Origin: JADCRZ01 sp037718865
GTDB lineage: Bacteria; Bacteroidota; Bacteroidia; Chitinophagales; Chitinophagaceae
DNA: 64,000 nt
Reading direction: 5' to 3'
Assembly (NCBI GenBank): GCA_037718865.1
Contig: JBBJMP010000024.1
Span: forward strand, 1-64,000
Position numbers and translations under genes: made by a program. The notes below the pieces were generated by a model. It did no database searches. It was not told the DNA's origin and saw nothing but the letters and a program-made list of their open reading frames with translations. Shown here in pieces: positions 9,780-18,957 of the stretch. Every line of letters begins with the position of its first letter. The stretch's first letter is position 1.

Positions 9780-9846
9780 ATTAAGTTTGGCGTTAAAGCA
9801 GCTACTACCTATTTGTTTAATGTTCGCCAAGTAAAATAAACGTGAA

Positions 9847-10779
9847 ATGAAGAAAATCAGCAATGTGACATATTTAATTGATTCCATTTCGGAGCTGCAC
9901 GAGTTGTTAAGGCTTCCAAAAAGTGAGCATCCGTTAATGAGCATAGTTAGCTTTGAAAACATTAAAGGTATTCCGCCTGAGGTAAAGTTAAAGTTCGCCA
10001 TGAATTTTTACGTTGTCGCCATAAAAAAGGGATCTCATTGCAAAATGAAACACGGGAACAATTACTATGATTTTGACAGCGGCGTAATGACCTTTATTGC
10101 GCCGGGGCAGGTGCTGAATTGGGAGATTACGGATACCACCCCTTCGACGGGCTGGCTGTTGATCATCCATCCCGATTTTATACGAGGATACGGCTTGGGA
10201 CAGAACATCAAGCAATACGGTTTTTTTCATTACACTCTGCATGAAGCCCTCCAACTATCGGAAAAAGAAGAAAAAATGATGCAAAAGATTATGAAGAACA
10301 TCAAGCAGGAATATTCTGCGAACATGGATGTCTTCAGCCAGGATGTTATGATTTCACACATCGAGCTGTTGTTAAATTATTCCAACAGGTACTACAACAG
10401 GCAGTTCATTACCCGGAAACAAGTGAGTCATGGATTAATAGTCAGGTTGACAGATGTGCTGTCCGGTTGCATTAATAGCAAAAAATTAAAAGAGCACGGT
10501 CTTCCAACCGTTGCCTACGTATCCGACCAACTTAATTTGTCTCCTAACTATTTAGCTGATATGCTCAAACAAATGACCGGTCTCACGACTCAGCAGCATA
10601 TCCATAATAAGCTGATTGAAGTGGCCAAAGACATGTTGACGTCAACGGACCTGTCCGTGAGCGAAATTGCGTATTCCCTTGGTTTTGAGTTTCCGCAATC
10701 GTTCAGCAAGTTATTTAAGCAAAAAACCAACCTTTCGCCCGTAGGCTTCAGAAATTCCTTCTTGTCTTTACTTGGGTAA
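9847..10779 (+). CDS. AraC-family transcriptional regulator
   Basis: The 310-residue protein has an N-terminal cupin-like sensing part (residues 40-150, with HYDFDSG-like beta turns and a PGQVLNWE segment). A C-terminal double helix-turn-helix follows: VAYVSDQLNLSPNYLADMLK in the first helix pair, then STDLSVSEIAYSLGFEFPQS and the family signature FSKLFKQKTNLSPVGFRNS. It should be a cytoplasmic DNA-binding activator. Its target is not clear: the next operon is convergent, so it may control itself or a distant gene. Confidence 0.9.
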   Translation: MKKISNVTYLIDSISELHELLRLPKSEHPLMSIVSFENIKGIPPEVKLKFAMNFYVVAIKKGSHCKMKHGNNYYDFDSGVMTFIAPGQVLNWEITDTTPSTGWLLIIHPDFIRGYGLGQNIKQYGFFHYTLHEALQLSEKEEKMMQKIMKNIKQEYSANMDVFSQDVMISHIELLLNYSNRYYNRQFITRKQVSHGLIVRLTDVLSGCINSKKLKEHGLPTVAYVSDQLNLSPNYLADMLKQMTGLTTQQHIHNKLIEVAKDMLTSTDLSVSEIAYSLGFEFPQSFSKLFKQKTNLSPVGFRNSFLSLLG

Positions 10780-10789
10780 TTTGCTTTCC

Positions 10790-10930
10790 CTAACCCCTCA
10801 TCACTACCAACTCTATTATTTCGCATTGATCATCAATCCAGTGATCCTCGCCTTGGTCATGATAATCGGCTCCACCTCCGTGAACAGTAAAAGCGTACAA
10901 CTGCTTTATTGTATTATCGTAGTAAGTCAA
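10790..10930 (-). pseudogene. truncated N-terminus of an L-rhamnonate dehydratase (RhmD-like) gene
   Basis: Directly behind the MFS gene on the minus strand is a frame reading IKQLYAFTVHGGGADYHDQG then EDHWIDDQ. This matches the N-terminus of L-rhamnonate dehydratase (enolase superfamily), whose start has a GGGDYHDQG.HWIDDHIATP block. Similarity stops right after HWIDDQ near 10825, and the frame ends at 10790. Only about 35 of some 400 residues remain. It overlaps the end of the transporter gene by a few bases if the TTG at 10930 is the start. In E. coli an MFS carrier (RhmT) is encoded with RhmD, which fits the neighbour here. Confidence 0.55.
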
Positions 10931-12243
10931 CTATTTGTTTGACTCGTTTTGTTTTCGACCTGCTTATTAATACCCTGCAGTTTGATGCCAAGTATCAGTA
11001 AGGCGCTTAGCAATGCGCTTGCTGCCAGCATATAAAGTCCAGCGCTCTTTGAGGCGAAAGTTTCTTCCATCCATGTTTTAAGATTTGGCGCCGCAAATCC
11101 TCCTAACGCGCCAATTGAATTGATAAGCGCTATGCCACCTGCTGCCGCAACACCTCCCAGGTAATTAGTTGGGAAGGTCCAAAAAAGGGGCTGTGGTGCA
11201 ATAATTCCGGCAGATGCAAAGCACAATGCTATAAACGCAACTACAAGGTGGTCTGTATATGCGAATACGGCAATTCCTGCTGCAGCAATGACCAAAGTTG
11301 CTGCTGCGGTAATACGTTTTCCACGCAATCGATAAGAAAGACGAGGAATCCAGTAGGCGGCAGCAAGGGCGCAAACCCAGGGTATTGCAGTAAGTAATCC
11401 AACACCCAGTCCAACTTTTTTACCTGATAAATTAGCCACCTGAGACGGAAGATAATATACTACGCCGTAAAAGCTTGTCTGTATTAAAAAATAGATCAGG
11501 CAGAAGTATAAAACCGCAGGATCAGCAAGACACTTTAAAATACCTTTTGGTCCGTGTTCATATTTTAATGAGTTTTCCGAATCTATTTCATCCTGGAGAA
11601 TTTTTTTTTCGTGCGGATTAAGCCATGCTGCATCGGAGGGTTTATTATCAAGATACCAGAACGCCCATATTCCTGTTATGGTTGCCAATAAACCCTCTAC
11701 CAAAAACATCCATTGCCATCCCTTCAATCCTGCAAAGCCATCGAGGTCAAGCAATAGTCCTGATAACGGTCCGCCGAAAATGAAAGCAAGCGGGGCTCCG
11801 AAATAAAAAAGTCCGAATGCCCGGCCGCGAACGTTTGAAGGAAACCAATAAGTCAGGTATAAGATAACACCGGGGAAAAATCCGGCTTCAGCAACCCCAA
11901 GCAGGAAACGCAGCAGGTAAAACATCGTTTCGGTCTTCGCAAACATCATTGCTGATGAAACTATTCCCCATGTCACCATAATACGGCACATCCATCCGCG
12001 GGCGCCTACCCTGTGCATGATCAGATTCGATGGAATTTCGAACAATGAATAGCCAAGAAAAAATATTCCTGCGCCGAAAGCGAACATTGCATTTGTAAGG
12101 CCCGTATCTACCTGGAATGCCTGCTTGGCAAAACCCAGGTTAGCCCTGTCCAGAAAGGAAAGGACATACATCAATAGTAAAAATGGAATTAACCTTTTGG
12201 TGACTTTGGCAATAATCGTATCCATTAAGCCATTATTCTGCAT
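10927..12243 (-). CDS. MFS transporter, anion:cation symporter (ACS) family
   Basis: This 438-residue inner-membrane protein has about 12 hydrophobic helices in two halves with a central loop rich in charge (LNPHEKKILQDEIDSE). The opening SFLDRANLGFAKQAF and the GVAEAGFFPGVILYLTYWFP segment are typical of ACS carriers for sugar acids such as galactonate, tartrate or rhamnonate. It lies 9 bp after the SDR gene and downstream of a four-carbon acid sugar kinase gene, and just before an RhmD remnant, so its cargo is probably an aldonate-type sugar acid. The exact substrate is inferred. Confidence 0.88.
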   Translation of the reverse strand: MQNNGLMDTIIAKVTKRLIPFLLLMYVLSFLDRANLGFAKQAFQVDTGLTNAMFAFGAGIFFLGYSLFEIPSNLIMHRVGARGWMCRIMVTWGIVSSAMMFAKTETMFYLLRFLLGVAEAGFFPGVILYLTYWFPSNVRGRAFGLFYFGAPLAFIFGGPLSGLLLDLDGFAGLKGWQWMFLVEGLLATITGIWAFWYLDNKPSDAAWLNPHEKKILQDEIDSENSLKYEHGPKGILKCLADPAVLYFCLIYFLIQTSFYGVVYYLPSQVANLSGKKVGLGVGLLTAIPWVCALAAAYWIPRLSYRLRGKRITAAATLVIAAAGIAVFAYTDHLVVAFIALCFASAGIIAPQPLFWTFPTNYLGGVAAAGGIALINSIGALGGFAAPNLKTWMEETFASKSAGLYMLAASALLSALLILGIKLQGINKQVENKTSQTNS

Positions 12244-12252
12244 ATGATTCTT

Positions 12253-13005
12253 TTAATAAACTGCGCGACCACCAGAGATATCGAAGATAGCCCCTGTAGT
12301 AAATGAACAATCCTCTGAAGCCAGCCACGAAACCAGCGCTGCTGCTTCCTCCACTTTCAGGAAACGGTTCATGGGAATTTTAGACAGCATGTAGTCAATA
12401 TGACTTTGTTCCAGTTGTTCTAAAATTTCTGTTTTGGCAGCGGCAGGCGTAATGCAGTTAACAAGCACGTTCTTTGTTGCCAATTCTTTACCAAGCGATT
12501 TGGTCAGGCAAATCAGCCCGGCTTTGGAAGCGCTGTAATGAGAAGCCCTGGGGTTACCTTCCTTGCCTGCAATGGATGCAACATTGATAATACGGCCATA
12601 TCCGTTTGCAATCATGTATGGTACAATCGTACGACAGGTGAGATAAGGAGCAATCAGGTTCACTTCTATAACCCTACGCCATACGTCTGGGTCAATTTCC
12701 CATGTGAAGCCATTGTTCCCTGTAATACCGGCATTATTGACAAGAATATCGATTTTACCAAATTGTTTCACAACATCAGCGGCAGCCTCCAGCACTGATT
12801 TTTCATCCGTAAGCTCCAGCGCATAGACACTCACTTTGCCTGATACGGACAATTGTTGCTCCGCCTTCTGTAATTGAGCGCTATCTATATCCCATAACAT
12901 AATAATGGCTCCAGAAATCATCATACGTTCAGCTATTGCATAACCTATACCGCGAGCTCCACCGGTAATAACTGCTACGCGGCCGTGCAAGTCAATTTTG
13001 TTCAT
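12253..13005 (-). CDS. SDR-family NAD(P)-dependent oxidoreductase
   Basis: The 250-residue classical short-chain dehydrogenase has the cofactor motif TGGARGIG (residues 14-21), the NNAG strand motif, and a catalytic Ser-Tyr-Lys set in VASIAGKEGNPRASHYSASK. The end DISGGRAVY is normal for the family. It is soluble. The gene lies between a kinase gene (OtnK type) and an MFS carrier, so oxidation of a sugar acid or sugar alcohol is likely. FabG-like function in lipid synthesis is less likely given this setting. Confidence 0.88.
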   Translation of the reverse strand: MNKIDLHGRVAVITGGARGIGYAIAERMMISGAIIMLWDIDSAQLQKAEQQLSVSGKVSVYALELTDEKSVLEAAADVVKQFGKIDILVNNAGITGNNGFTWEIDPDVWRRVIEVNLIAPYLTCRTIVPYMIANGYGRIINVASIAGKEGNPRASHYSASKAGLICLTKSLGKELATKNVLVNCITPAAAKTEILEQLEQSHIDYMLSKIPMNRFLKVEEAAALVSWLASEDCSFTTGAIFDISGGRAVY

Positions 13006-13201
13006 TGATCTTGAATTGCTGTTTAACCTTTAAATTTAACTAAATGTAATTATAGAGTTTTCAAATAGGAACCAGGATATCTGACTATTGTAAAAGTGTC
13101 ACTTTATCGACCATTCAACAAATTTAATTTTTTAATTTAATCTTTATAGTTCAAACACATTGTCAATAAACCCAAAACATCCACGTAATAAAGCCCTCAT
13201 C

Positions 13202-14605
13202 CTAACCTTCAAACTTTTTACATACCTCATTTAGCGCAGTCTCATCACCCACATTGCCTGGAAAAACTACGTAAATGATTCCCGGGAACTTACTTTTTGC
13301 ATCCATCTTCCACACAGGTACACCCGGGATAACGGGACCAAGGATTAATGCTTTTTCTGCTGAAAGCCCTTTTGTAGCAAGGTCACTGGAGGTAATTCCT
13401 CCCTTAGCTATTATAAATTTCGGTCGAACGCTAAGTCCTTTCATAATGCTGACAAGAAAATCGGACACAAAAGCATTGATCTTTAAACTGCTTTCCGAAT
13501 CATTGCCAACTTGAAGCATCCGACTGGTATGGATCACCACATTATTTCCGGCGGCAATCCACTCATCTGTTTGTTGAATGATGGTCTCCGCCTGTGACGA
13601 TACTTCTTCTGAATGAAGGATTTCATCAACTTTAACCTCAGTTGATTTGTAGTCTCCATGTGCCAGGAGCCAAGAAAGTTGACTGGTAGTTTTAGGAACA
13701 TGAGATCCAACGACAATGAGGAATCCATTGGAGGAAATCAAATCCTCCTTTTTTGGACTGAAAATCTTGCTTGATTCTATTCCTGCGCGGATAGGAATAA
13801 TCGTAGCTGAGGTTCGATACAAAAATTTTTTTCCTGCATTTTCAGCCAGCATCAGGCCCATTGCAATTACTTCCAGGTCCCTGTAACCGGCGGCATTCAT
13901 AATACATATTGTTCGATCATTACAAGCTTTTAATTTTTCACTAACAAGCTGCGGTCCTCCCACACGAATGTCTTCGATCGATATAGTATTCACTTCGGAT
14001 GCCCTGACCCGGCCTTTGGTTTTTTCTTCTACCCAATTCTTAAGATTAGCATGTAAGAATCCAAAAACCACATCTTTGGCAAAAGGCGTCTCTGAAACAG
14101 GCACCAGTTCATGCTTCTCTGCAATATAATGAACATCATCAATTGTGTATCTCCCTCCTTCAATAAAAGCCGGTACTAAAACAACTACGGCCTCTTTCAT
14201 ATCGAGCGCCCTGGCAATAGCATCTACTTCCGCCGGAAAGTGTCCTCTTAATGTAGAATCGCTCCTGCTAATAATTATCATTTCTCTACCGCTTTTTTTA
14301 CCCGCCTCTTTCAGATTATTGCCAATTTCCAATAAGAGCTGAACAGCCTCGTGTTCTGGCAGGCTTCTTGAATTGGTAAGAATAAATAAAACAGACGGTT
14401 TTTTTCTCAGTTCTTCTGTTATAAGCGCCACGCGCCAGGAGGTAAGAACCGTTACATTATAACAAGTTTGAGTTCCGGTGGGATCATCATCGAACACCAC
14501 AATAGTTTTTTCGCTTTTAAGAAATTGCTCACGAAGGGAGGAAATCTTCAGCTCCTGGTAATCGGGAGGCAATTGGTTCATTTTTTGATTTGCATTAAGA
14601 TACAT
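13202..14605 (-). CDS. four-carbon acid sugar kinase family protein (OtnK/DUF1537)
   Basis: The 467-residue enzyme matches the OtnK/YgbK kinases that phosphorylate 4-carbon aldonates such as threonate or erythronate after oxidation. The N-terminal half begins IVVFDDDPTGTQTC, the substrate-binding DDPTGT motif, and later has SRSDSTLRGHFPAEV. The C-terminal nucleotide-binding half has AKGGITSSDLATKGL and a late FPGNVGD segment. Length fits the family (about 420-470). Met9 at 14581 is an alternative start. It is divergent from the DenD-like gene, with 108 bp between, so the two may share control. Genes for the isomerase and decarboxylase partners (OtnI, OtnC) are not in this window. Confidence 0.88.
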   Translation of the reverse strand: MYLNANQKMNQLPPDYQELKISSLREQFLKSEKTIVVFDDDPTGTQTCYNVTVLTSWRVALITEELRKKPSVLFILTNSRSLPEHEAVQLLLEIGNNLKEAGKKSGREMIIISRSDSTLRGHFPAEVDAIARALDMKEAVVVLVPAFIEGGRYTIDDVHYIAEKHELVPVSETPFAKDVVFGFLHANLKNWVEEKTKGRVRASEVNTISIEDIRVGGPQLVSEKLKACNDRTICIMNAAGYRDLEVIAMGLMLAENAGKKFLYRTSATIIPIRAGIESSKIFSPKKEDLISSNGFLIVVGSHVPKTTSQLSWLLAHGDYKSTEVKVDEILHSEEVSSQAETIIQQTDEWIAAGNNVVIHTSRMLQVGNDSESSLKINAFVSDFLVSIMKGLSVRPKFIIAKGGITSSDLATKGLSAEKALILGPVIPGVPVWKMDAKSKFPGIIYVVFPGNVGDETALNEVCKKFEG

Positions 14606-14632
14606 TTGTAAAAGTTTTATTTCCCGTAAAGC

Positions 14633-14646
14633 CTATTCGCAAATAG
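14633..14646. promoter_or_regulatory. short inverted repeat in divergent kinase/DenD promoter region
   Basis: CTATT and AATAG arms flank a 4-base spacer midway between two divergent sugar-acid genes. It is short and could be chance, but the place suits an operator. Confidence 0.2.
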
Positions 14647-14713
14647 CAACTTAAATTAATTACTAATAGTTTAAACTTTTTTTTTATTTTAAACATCAGA
14701 AGCATAAAAATTT

Positions 14714-15667
14714 ATGCAAATAATCATTACTGGAGGTGCAGGCTTTTTGGGCCAGCGTTTAACAAAAGCGCTTCTGGAGAGCAAACTTGTTTTTGAAAAT
14801 TTATTACTGGCTGACATTATTTTACCTTCAAATCCATCAAAGGATAATCGGGTAACATGTCAGCAGATCGATCTGTCACAAGAGAATGCAGCAAAAAATT
14901 TAGTGACCTCCAAAACAGGAATTGTTTTTCATCTTGCCGCGGTGGTAAGTAGTCATGCTGAAAAAGATTTTGATCTTGGATGGAAGGTAAACCTTGATAT
15001 GACCCGGCAACTTCTTGAAGCCTGCCGTGACCAGAAGTCAGGTATCCGGTTTGTATTTACCAGCTCCCTGGCGGTGTATGGGGGGAAGCTTCCTGCCATT
15101 GTTACTGATATAACAGCAGTAACTCCGAGCTCATCTTATGGAACCCAAAAAGCAATGGGAGAATTGCTGGTAAACGACTATTCCAGAAAGAATTTTGTAG
15201 ATGGCAGGGTACTGCGATTGCCTACAATATGTGTGCGGCCTGGCCGGCCCAACCAGGCGGCCTCTTCATTTGTGAGCAGCATCATTCGCGAGCCGTTGAA
15301 TGGCGAACAGGCTATTTGTCCTGTATCGCCCGAACTTGCCCTATGGTTGTCGAGCCCGGATACAATAATTGAAAATATTATTCAAGGGGCCATGCTGAAT
15401 GCGGCGGCTTTCGGAGAATGGCGAACAGTGAACCTTCCCGGATTAGGTGTTACCGTTAAAGAAATGCTGGCCTCCCTTAAACGGATTACTAACAAAGCAA
15501 CAGTAGACAGAATTCAATTTGTGCCAGATCAAGCTATTAATAAAATTGTCAGCAGTTGGCCGGGGGCAATTGACAACTCCCTTGCCCTTCAACTTGGCTT
15601 CAAAGTTGATAGTCACTTTGACGATTTTATAACTCAATTCATAACAAATTACAAGCGCCAAGGATGA
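14714..15667 (+). CDS. denD: D-erythronate dehydrogenase-like SDR (DenD)
   Basis: The 317-residue extended SDR/epimerase-like protein has TGGAGFLG (residues 6-13) for NAD binding, FHLAAVVSSHAEKDFDLGWK, and an active site with TSSLAVYGG and SSYGTQKAMGELLVNDYSRK (Tyr and Lys). The VRPGRPNQAASSFVSSIIRE segment is typical of the DenD group, which oxidises D-erythronate at C2. The divergent OtnK-type kinase supports this role. It is soluble and of normal length. A general nucleoside-sugar epimerase is less likely because of the PGRPN block and context. Confidence 0.8.
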   Translation: MQIIITGGAGFLGQRLTKALLESKLVFENLLLADIILPSNPSKDNRVTCQQIDLSQENAAKNLVTSKTGIVFHLAAVVSSHAEKDFDLGWKVNLDMTRQLLEACRDQKSGIRFVFTSSLAVYGGKLPAIVTDITAVTPSSSYGTQKAMGELLVNDYSRKNFVDGRVLRLPTICVRPGRPNQAASSFVSSIIREPLNGEQAICPVSPELALWLSSPDTIIENIIQGAMLNAAAFGEWRTVNLPGLGVTVKEMLASLKRITNKATVDRIQFVPDQAINKIVSSWPGAIDNSLALQLGFKVDSHFDDFITQFITNYKRQG

Positions 15668-15933
15668 AGCACCAACTTTCTAGCCCATCATTGGAATTTT
15701 TTAGGATGTCTTAAAAACAAAAACCTCAAAATATCAAAATATTATGAGGTCGAATTAAATTTCGATGAACACTCGAAGTGGGAATCGCCTATAATAATTG
15801 ATACAAACCGAACTCTTTTCTGGAAGATTTAAAGCTTTTATTAAAATTGGCTGCTTGATTTTGATTAGTTCTAAACGGTTCGAAGTAGTTAAATTTAAAA
15901 TTTACGTGCTTTAAACCGTTTTTTGTTTAACAA
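15668..15933. other. intergenic stretch with one hairpin
   Basis: Apart from the hairpin at 15723-15750, this AT-rich stretch between DenD and a gene remnant shows no supported feature. Confidence 0.4.
15723..15750 (-). terminator. probable rho-independent terminator (minus strand)
   Basis: Arms 15723-15734 and 15739-15750 pair with a single A-A mismatch around a 4-base loop. On the minus strand the stem is followed by TTTTTGTTTTT. It would end transcripts of the gene whose remnant lies at 15934-16182. Confidence 0.55.
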
Positions 15934-16182
15934 TTATAGTAATTGCCATTTTATAAGTATTCCCAATAAATAGTGACTTTCCCCCATAATAACAGGCTTT
16001 ACAGGGTTCTTATCATAATCCGCTAAGATTTGATTTGCCAAGCCTTGATACGTATAAGAATAGGCCATATTTAGGTCTAACCGATCTTCAGCATGAAAGA
16101 AAACAGAACTGGATTTTCCCGATCCGTGAAAAGTATGCAATTGTTGAGGCGCAATTTTTTTTTTACAAAGCACCCGAAACAC
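15934..16182 (-). pseudogene. fragment of a GH140/DUF4038-like glycosidase
   Basis: The frame reads TFHGSGKSSSVFFHAEDRLD then LNMAYSYTYQ and YDKNPVKPVIMGESHY. This follows the DUF4038 (apiosidase-like, GH140) pattern of HP.GGHSSS.WFH...WLDFNM.QSGH and DY...P.KP...GEP.YE. Only about 60 residues of a protein of about 450 are kept, with unrelated ends. A terminator lies 180 bp downstream. Likely a deletion remnant of a secreted plant-polysaccharide enzyme gene. Confidence 0.5.
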
Positions 16183-16193
16183 CGGGCAAAACG

Positions 16194-16232
16194 AAAGAGG
16201 CTGACTCCAACACTGAGACAGCCTCTTTTTTA
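16194..16232. terminator. strong bidirectional rho-independent terminator
   Basis: AAAGAGGCTG (16194-16203) pairs with CAGCCTCTTT (16219-16228), extended inside by CTC/GAG. The plus strand continues TTTTTTATTTT. It sits 40 bp after the DUF1579 gene and probably serves the minus strand gene as well. Confidence 0.75.
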
Positions 16233-16271
16233 TTTTAAACGAAGCGTAAAATCATGCTAACAAGATTTGTA

Positions 16272-16928
16272 TTATTTGCTCCTGGCAAATTTGATTTCCA
16301 TGCTTTTGTACTCTTTGCCGGTTTTCATATCCGGACCGTACATTTCCATCACATGGGTGTTGTCATCCACAATTTTGTAGATTTCCCTCATTTCACATTC
16401 TTTTCCGTTGGCGGGACAAATCATTTTGCCCTTAAAATGAATCGATTTTGAAGCCTCATCCCAGCTGCCTTCCATATTCATCAAACCGGTGCTCATATTA
16501 TCCATCCAGGTCGTAAAGTATACCTTTTTCGCGTTGTCATAGCCGGTCATGCTCGAGCCTTCAAAAGGCATACCCATAAAATCTCCCTTGAAGGAAGTTT
16601 GCTGGTAGCGGCCGCCAAATATCATTTTATTTACAGCGTTACTTTTGGCTGTCATGGGCGCCGCATCGGGTGACATCCACATGGTGGTTTCGGCGGTCCA
16701 CTTTCCATCACCTTTGGCAAGCATAGCATGTTGCTGCCCCGGTGTGCCCGCCTCCATCATCGTTTTCATGGCAGTAGCAGAATCAACAGGCACCCATTCG
16801 TCAGGCTCTGCACTGATATTGGAAGCGGTAGAAATCAAATTTGTTTCTTCCGTTTTTGCAGCAGTTTTTTCGTCGTTACAGGCAAACAAAAAGGAAGCTG
16901 CGTAGAAGGCAATGATTATTTTTTTCAT
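16272..16928 (-). CDS. DUF1579 domain-containing lipoprotein
   Basis: The start at 16928 gives a 218-residue protein beginning with a lipoprotein signal, MKKIIIAFYAASFLFAC, with the lipidated Cys at 17. After a low-complexity linker the DUF1579 domain follows: GQQHAMLAKGDGKWTAETTM, AMTAKSNAVNKMIFGGRYQQ and GYDNAKKVYFTTWMDNMSTG. The family is uncharacterised, with a lipocalin-like beta-barrel pattern. It is a single gene ended by a strong hairpin. The open frame extends upstream, but only this start gives a lipobox. Confidence 0.82.
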   Translation of the reverse strand: MKKIIIAFYAASFLFACNDEKTAAKTEETNLISTASNISAEPDEWVPVDSATAMKTMMEAGTPGQQHAMLAKGDGKWTAETTMWMSPDAAPMTAKSNAVNKMIFGGRYQQTSFKGDFMGMPFEGSSMTGYDNAKKVYFTTWMDNMSTGLMNMEGSWDEASKSIHFKGKMICPANGKECEMREIYKIVDDNTHVMEMYGPDMKTGKEYKSMEIKFARSK

Positions 16929-17188
16929 GGCTTTTTTTGCGTCTAATGTACAAATTTTTAAAATAAAAACAATTGAGTTGCCGGCCCATTTTGGCAACGT
17001 TAATTCTTAAGTTATTATATCCGGCATCAGGTCATTTTTATTCGATATGACAAAAATTATTGACAATCTTGTTATTTTTGCCTTTACACTTATTAGGGAT
17101 TGCAGCGAACAAAACGCACTACGAAGTTTTGGTAAAGGGGTAGACCTACCTTGCGTGCATGTACATGGCAGTATTTGCATGGCGACTT

Positions 17189-18192
17189 CTACAAGTAGGT
17201 TAACCAGGTTTTTGCAAATTGATTATTTCTCTTGTAACGATCGAACCATTTACAGCACGGATACAGGAAAAAGACCAACCCGAGCCAGATGATATAAACG
17301 GCTAGTAAACTGAAGCCATATCCCTTTAATTCAATAACACGATTGACCCTGTTCGATAATATCATATCTGGCCAATTGTAGCCTGAAATGATTGCCCCAA
17401 TAATAGAAAGAAAAAAGCATATTTTTCTGAGAAGACCAATGAACTGCATCGCCATATATATTGATAAATCGTAAGATAAAAAAAAGCGAGATCGCCGCAA
17501 ACCCGACAGACATCAGCTTTTTTCTTCTTTTTATGGGATTATAACTGTAGTCATATATTTTCCAAAATAATATCCCAGGGCCAATATACCAATCCATGGA
17601 ATTACGGGATAACGAATGAGAACATTAAAATGACCAAAAGCAAAGTCTGCAGGCTTATGCAGCAAGGACCAGAGAAAAGATAAAAAGCCATTTCACCGCC
17701 AATCAATAAAACTGCCTTTAGCAAAATAAATTGCCTGTTCATATAGATCATTGCCGACAAGACAATCATGCTGATACCTATAGCCCAGATTTCCTGTAAA
17801 TTAAAAATGGGATAAGATGGATTGAACGTCCCTGCCAGCGTGATGATAAAAAGTTCTGCGAATACCAGCCATATACCTCTTGTGAAGAGATAGCAAGCCA
17901 ATTGTTTTTTAGTTCTTTTTGCCCCATATAGATGAGCTGAGATGCCGGCAAGAAATACAAAAACGGGATCGCAATAGTGCGTTATAAATCTCGTCAGAAA
18001 CAGGAAGACGCTGGTCTGCGACAAATCTGTTGGATCATATAGGAAAGCGTCGTGGTGAAAATAATCACGTACATGATCGAGAGCCATGATGATCATCACC
18101 ATGCCTCTTAGAAAATCTATTGATCTTGTTTTGGGATAACAAAACGTATGTAGAGCAAATAGGACTACAGTAATAAGAACGCAGTGGGGCAA
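17189..18192 (-). pseudogene. decayed heparan-alpha-glucosaminide N-acetyltransferase-like membrane protein (DUF1624)
   Basis: Three overlapping minus-strand frames together give one DUF1624/HGSNAT-type acyltransferase. The first (18192 to about 17670) has KTRSIDFLRGMVMIIMALDH, VRDYFHH and FVFLAGISAHLYG. The second resumes as LHKPADFAFGHFNVLIRYPV then IPWIGILALGYYFG. The third carries the usual end, ELKGYGFSLLAVYIIWLGL, to 17189. At least two frameshifts and a missing KYPPSL region show real decay. The intact protein would be a multi-pass inner-membrane acyltransferase. Confidence 0.75.
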
Positions 18193-18278
18193 TTAATTTG
18201 TGTCCACTGCTATTTTAAATCTGTTGACGCACGCCACGTGTATTTAAATGGCTAAGTTTGCAATCTCAGCGTTCAGAA

Positions 18279-18863
18279 ATGGCTTACGACCTGTTATTGA
18301 AAAATATTGCGATGCACATAAGCCTCTCCCCGGAGGAGAAAGACCATTTCGTTTCCTATCTCAAAATTAAAAAAGTCAGAAAAAAACAGTTTTTATACCA
18401 GGAAGGTGACATACACAGGCATGTAGTATTTGTTACGGAGGGATGCCTGCGCAGTTATTCGATAGACCCGCACGGGTTTGAACATATTGTGCAGTTTGCG
18501 CTGCCGGGATGGTGGATTGGCGATATGCACAGCCTGATAAGTCAGCAACCGGGCTCTATGTATATAGATGCTGTTGACGATACTAAAATCATCATGCTGC
18601 TGAAATCCGACCTTGACCAACTCTATCTCACAATCCCAAAACTCGAACATTTCTTTCGCATATTAGCCGAAAACGCTTTCGCTGCTTACCAGCGCCGCCA
18701 GATTGATAACCTTAGTCTTTCTGCGAAAGAACGCTATGAAAAATTTTGCAGTTTATACCCATCCCTCATAAGATGCCTTTCTCAAAAACAAGTAGCGGCA
18801 TATATAGGTGTTACGCCCGAATTCTTAAGTAAAATGCTTAACCATACACCCCTTCACAAGTAA
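18279..18863 (+). CDS. Crp/Fnr-family transcriptional regulator
   Basis: The 194-residue protein has a cyclic-nucleotide-binding-like N-terminal domain (KKQFLYQEGDIHRHVVFVTE, GCLRSYSID) and a C-terminal winged helix with LSQKQVAAYIGVTPEFLSKM as the recognition region. The classical nucleotide-binding Arg-Ser signature is not evident, as in many Bacteroidota members, so its ligand is unknown. The ATG at 18279 was preferred over an upstream TTG. It precedes a damaged pirin gene and an isochorismatase-type gene on the same strand, and pirin/YcaC genes often respond to such regulators. Confidence 0.85.
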   Translation: MAYDLLLKNIAMHISLSPEEKDHFVSYLKIKKVRKKQFLYQEGDIHRHVVFVTEGCLRSYSIDPHGFEHIVQFALPGWWIGDMHSLISQQPGSMYIDAVDDTKIIMLLKSDLDQLYLTIPKLEHFFRILAENAFAAYQRRQIDNLSLSAKERYEKFCSLYPSLIRCLSQKQVAAYIGVTPEFLSKMLNHTPLHK

Positions 18864-18957
18864 GTTTTCATAATCTGCATTAATTCTTTCTCTTAACCTA
18901 CATTATTGGCTACCGGCTTACTACCAGGTAATTTTGTTGTCTTTAAAGGAATAAAGC

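Noticed and set aside
17047..17292. 81-codon plus-strand frame opposite the decayed acyltransferase gene
   Set aside because: Starts in AT-rich DNA and then overlaps the real (decayed) minus-strand gene; no family pattern.
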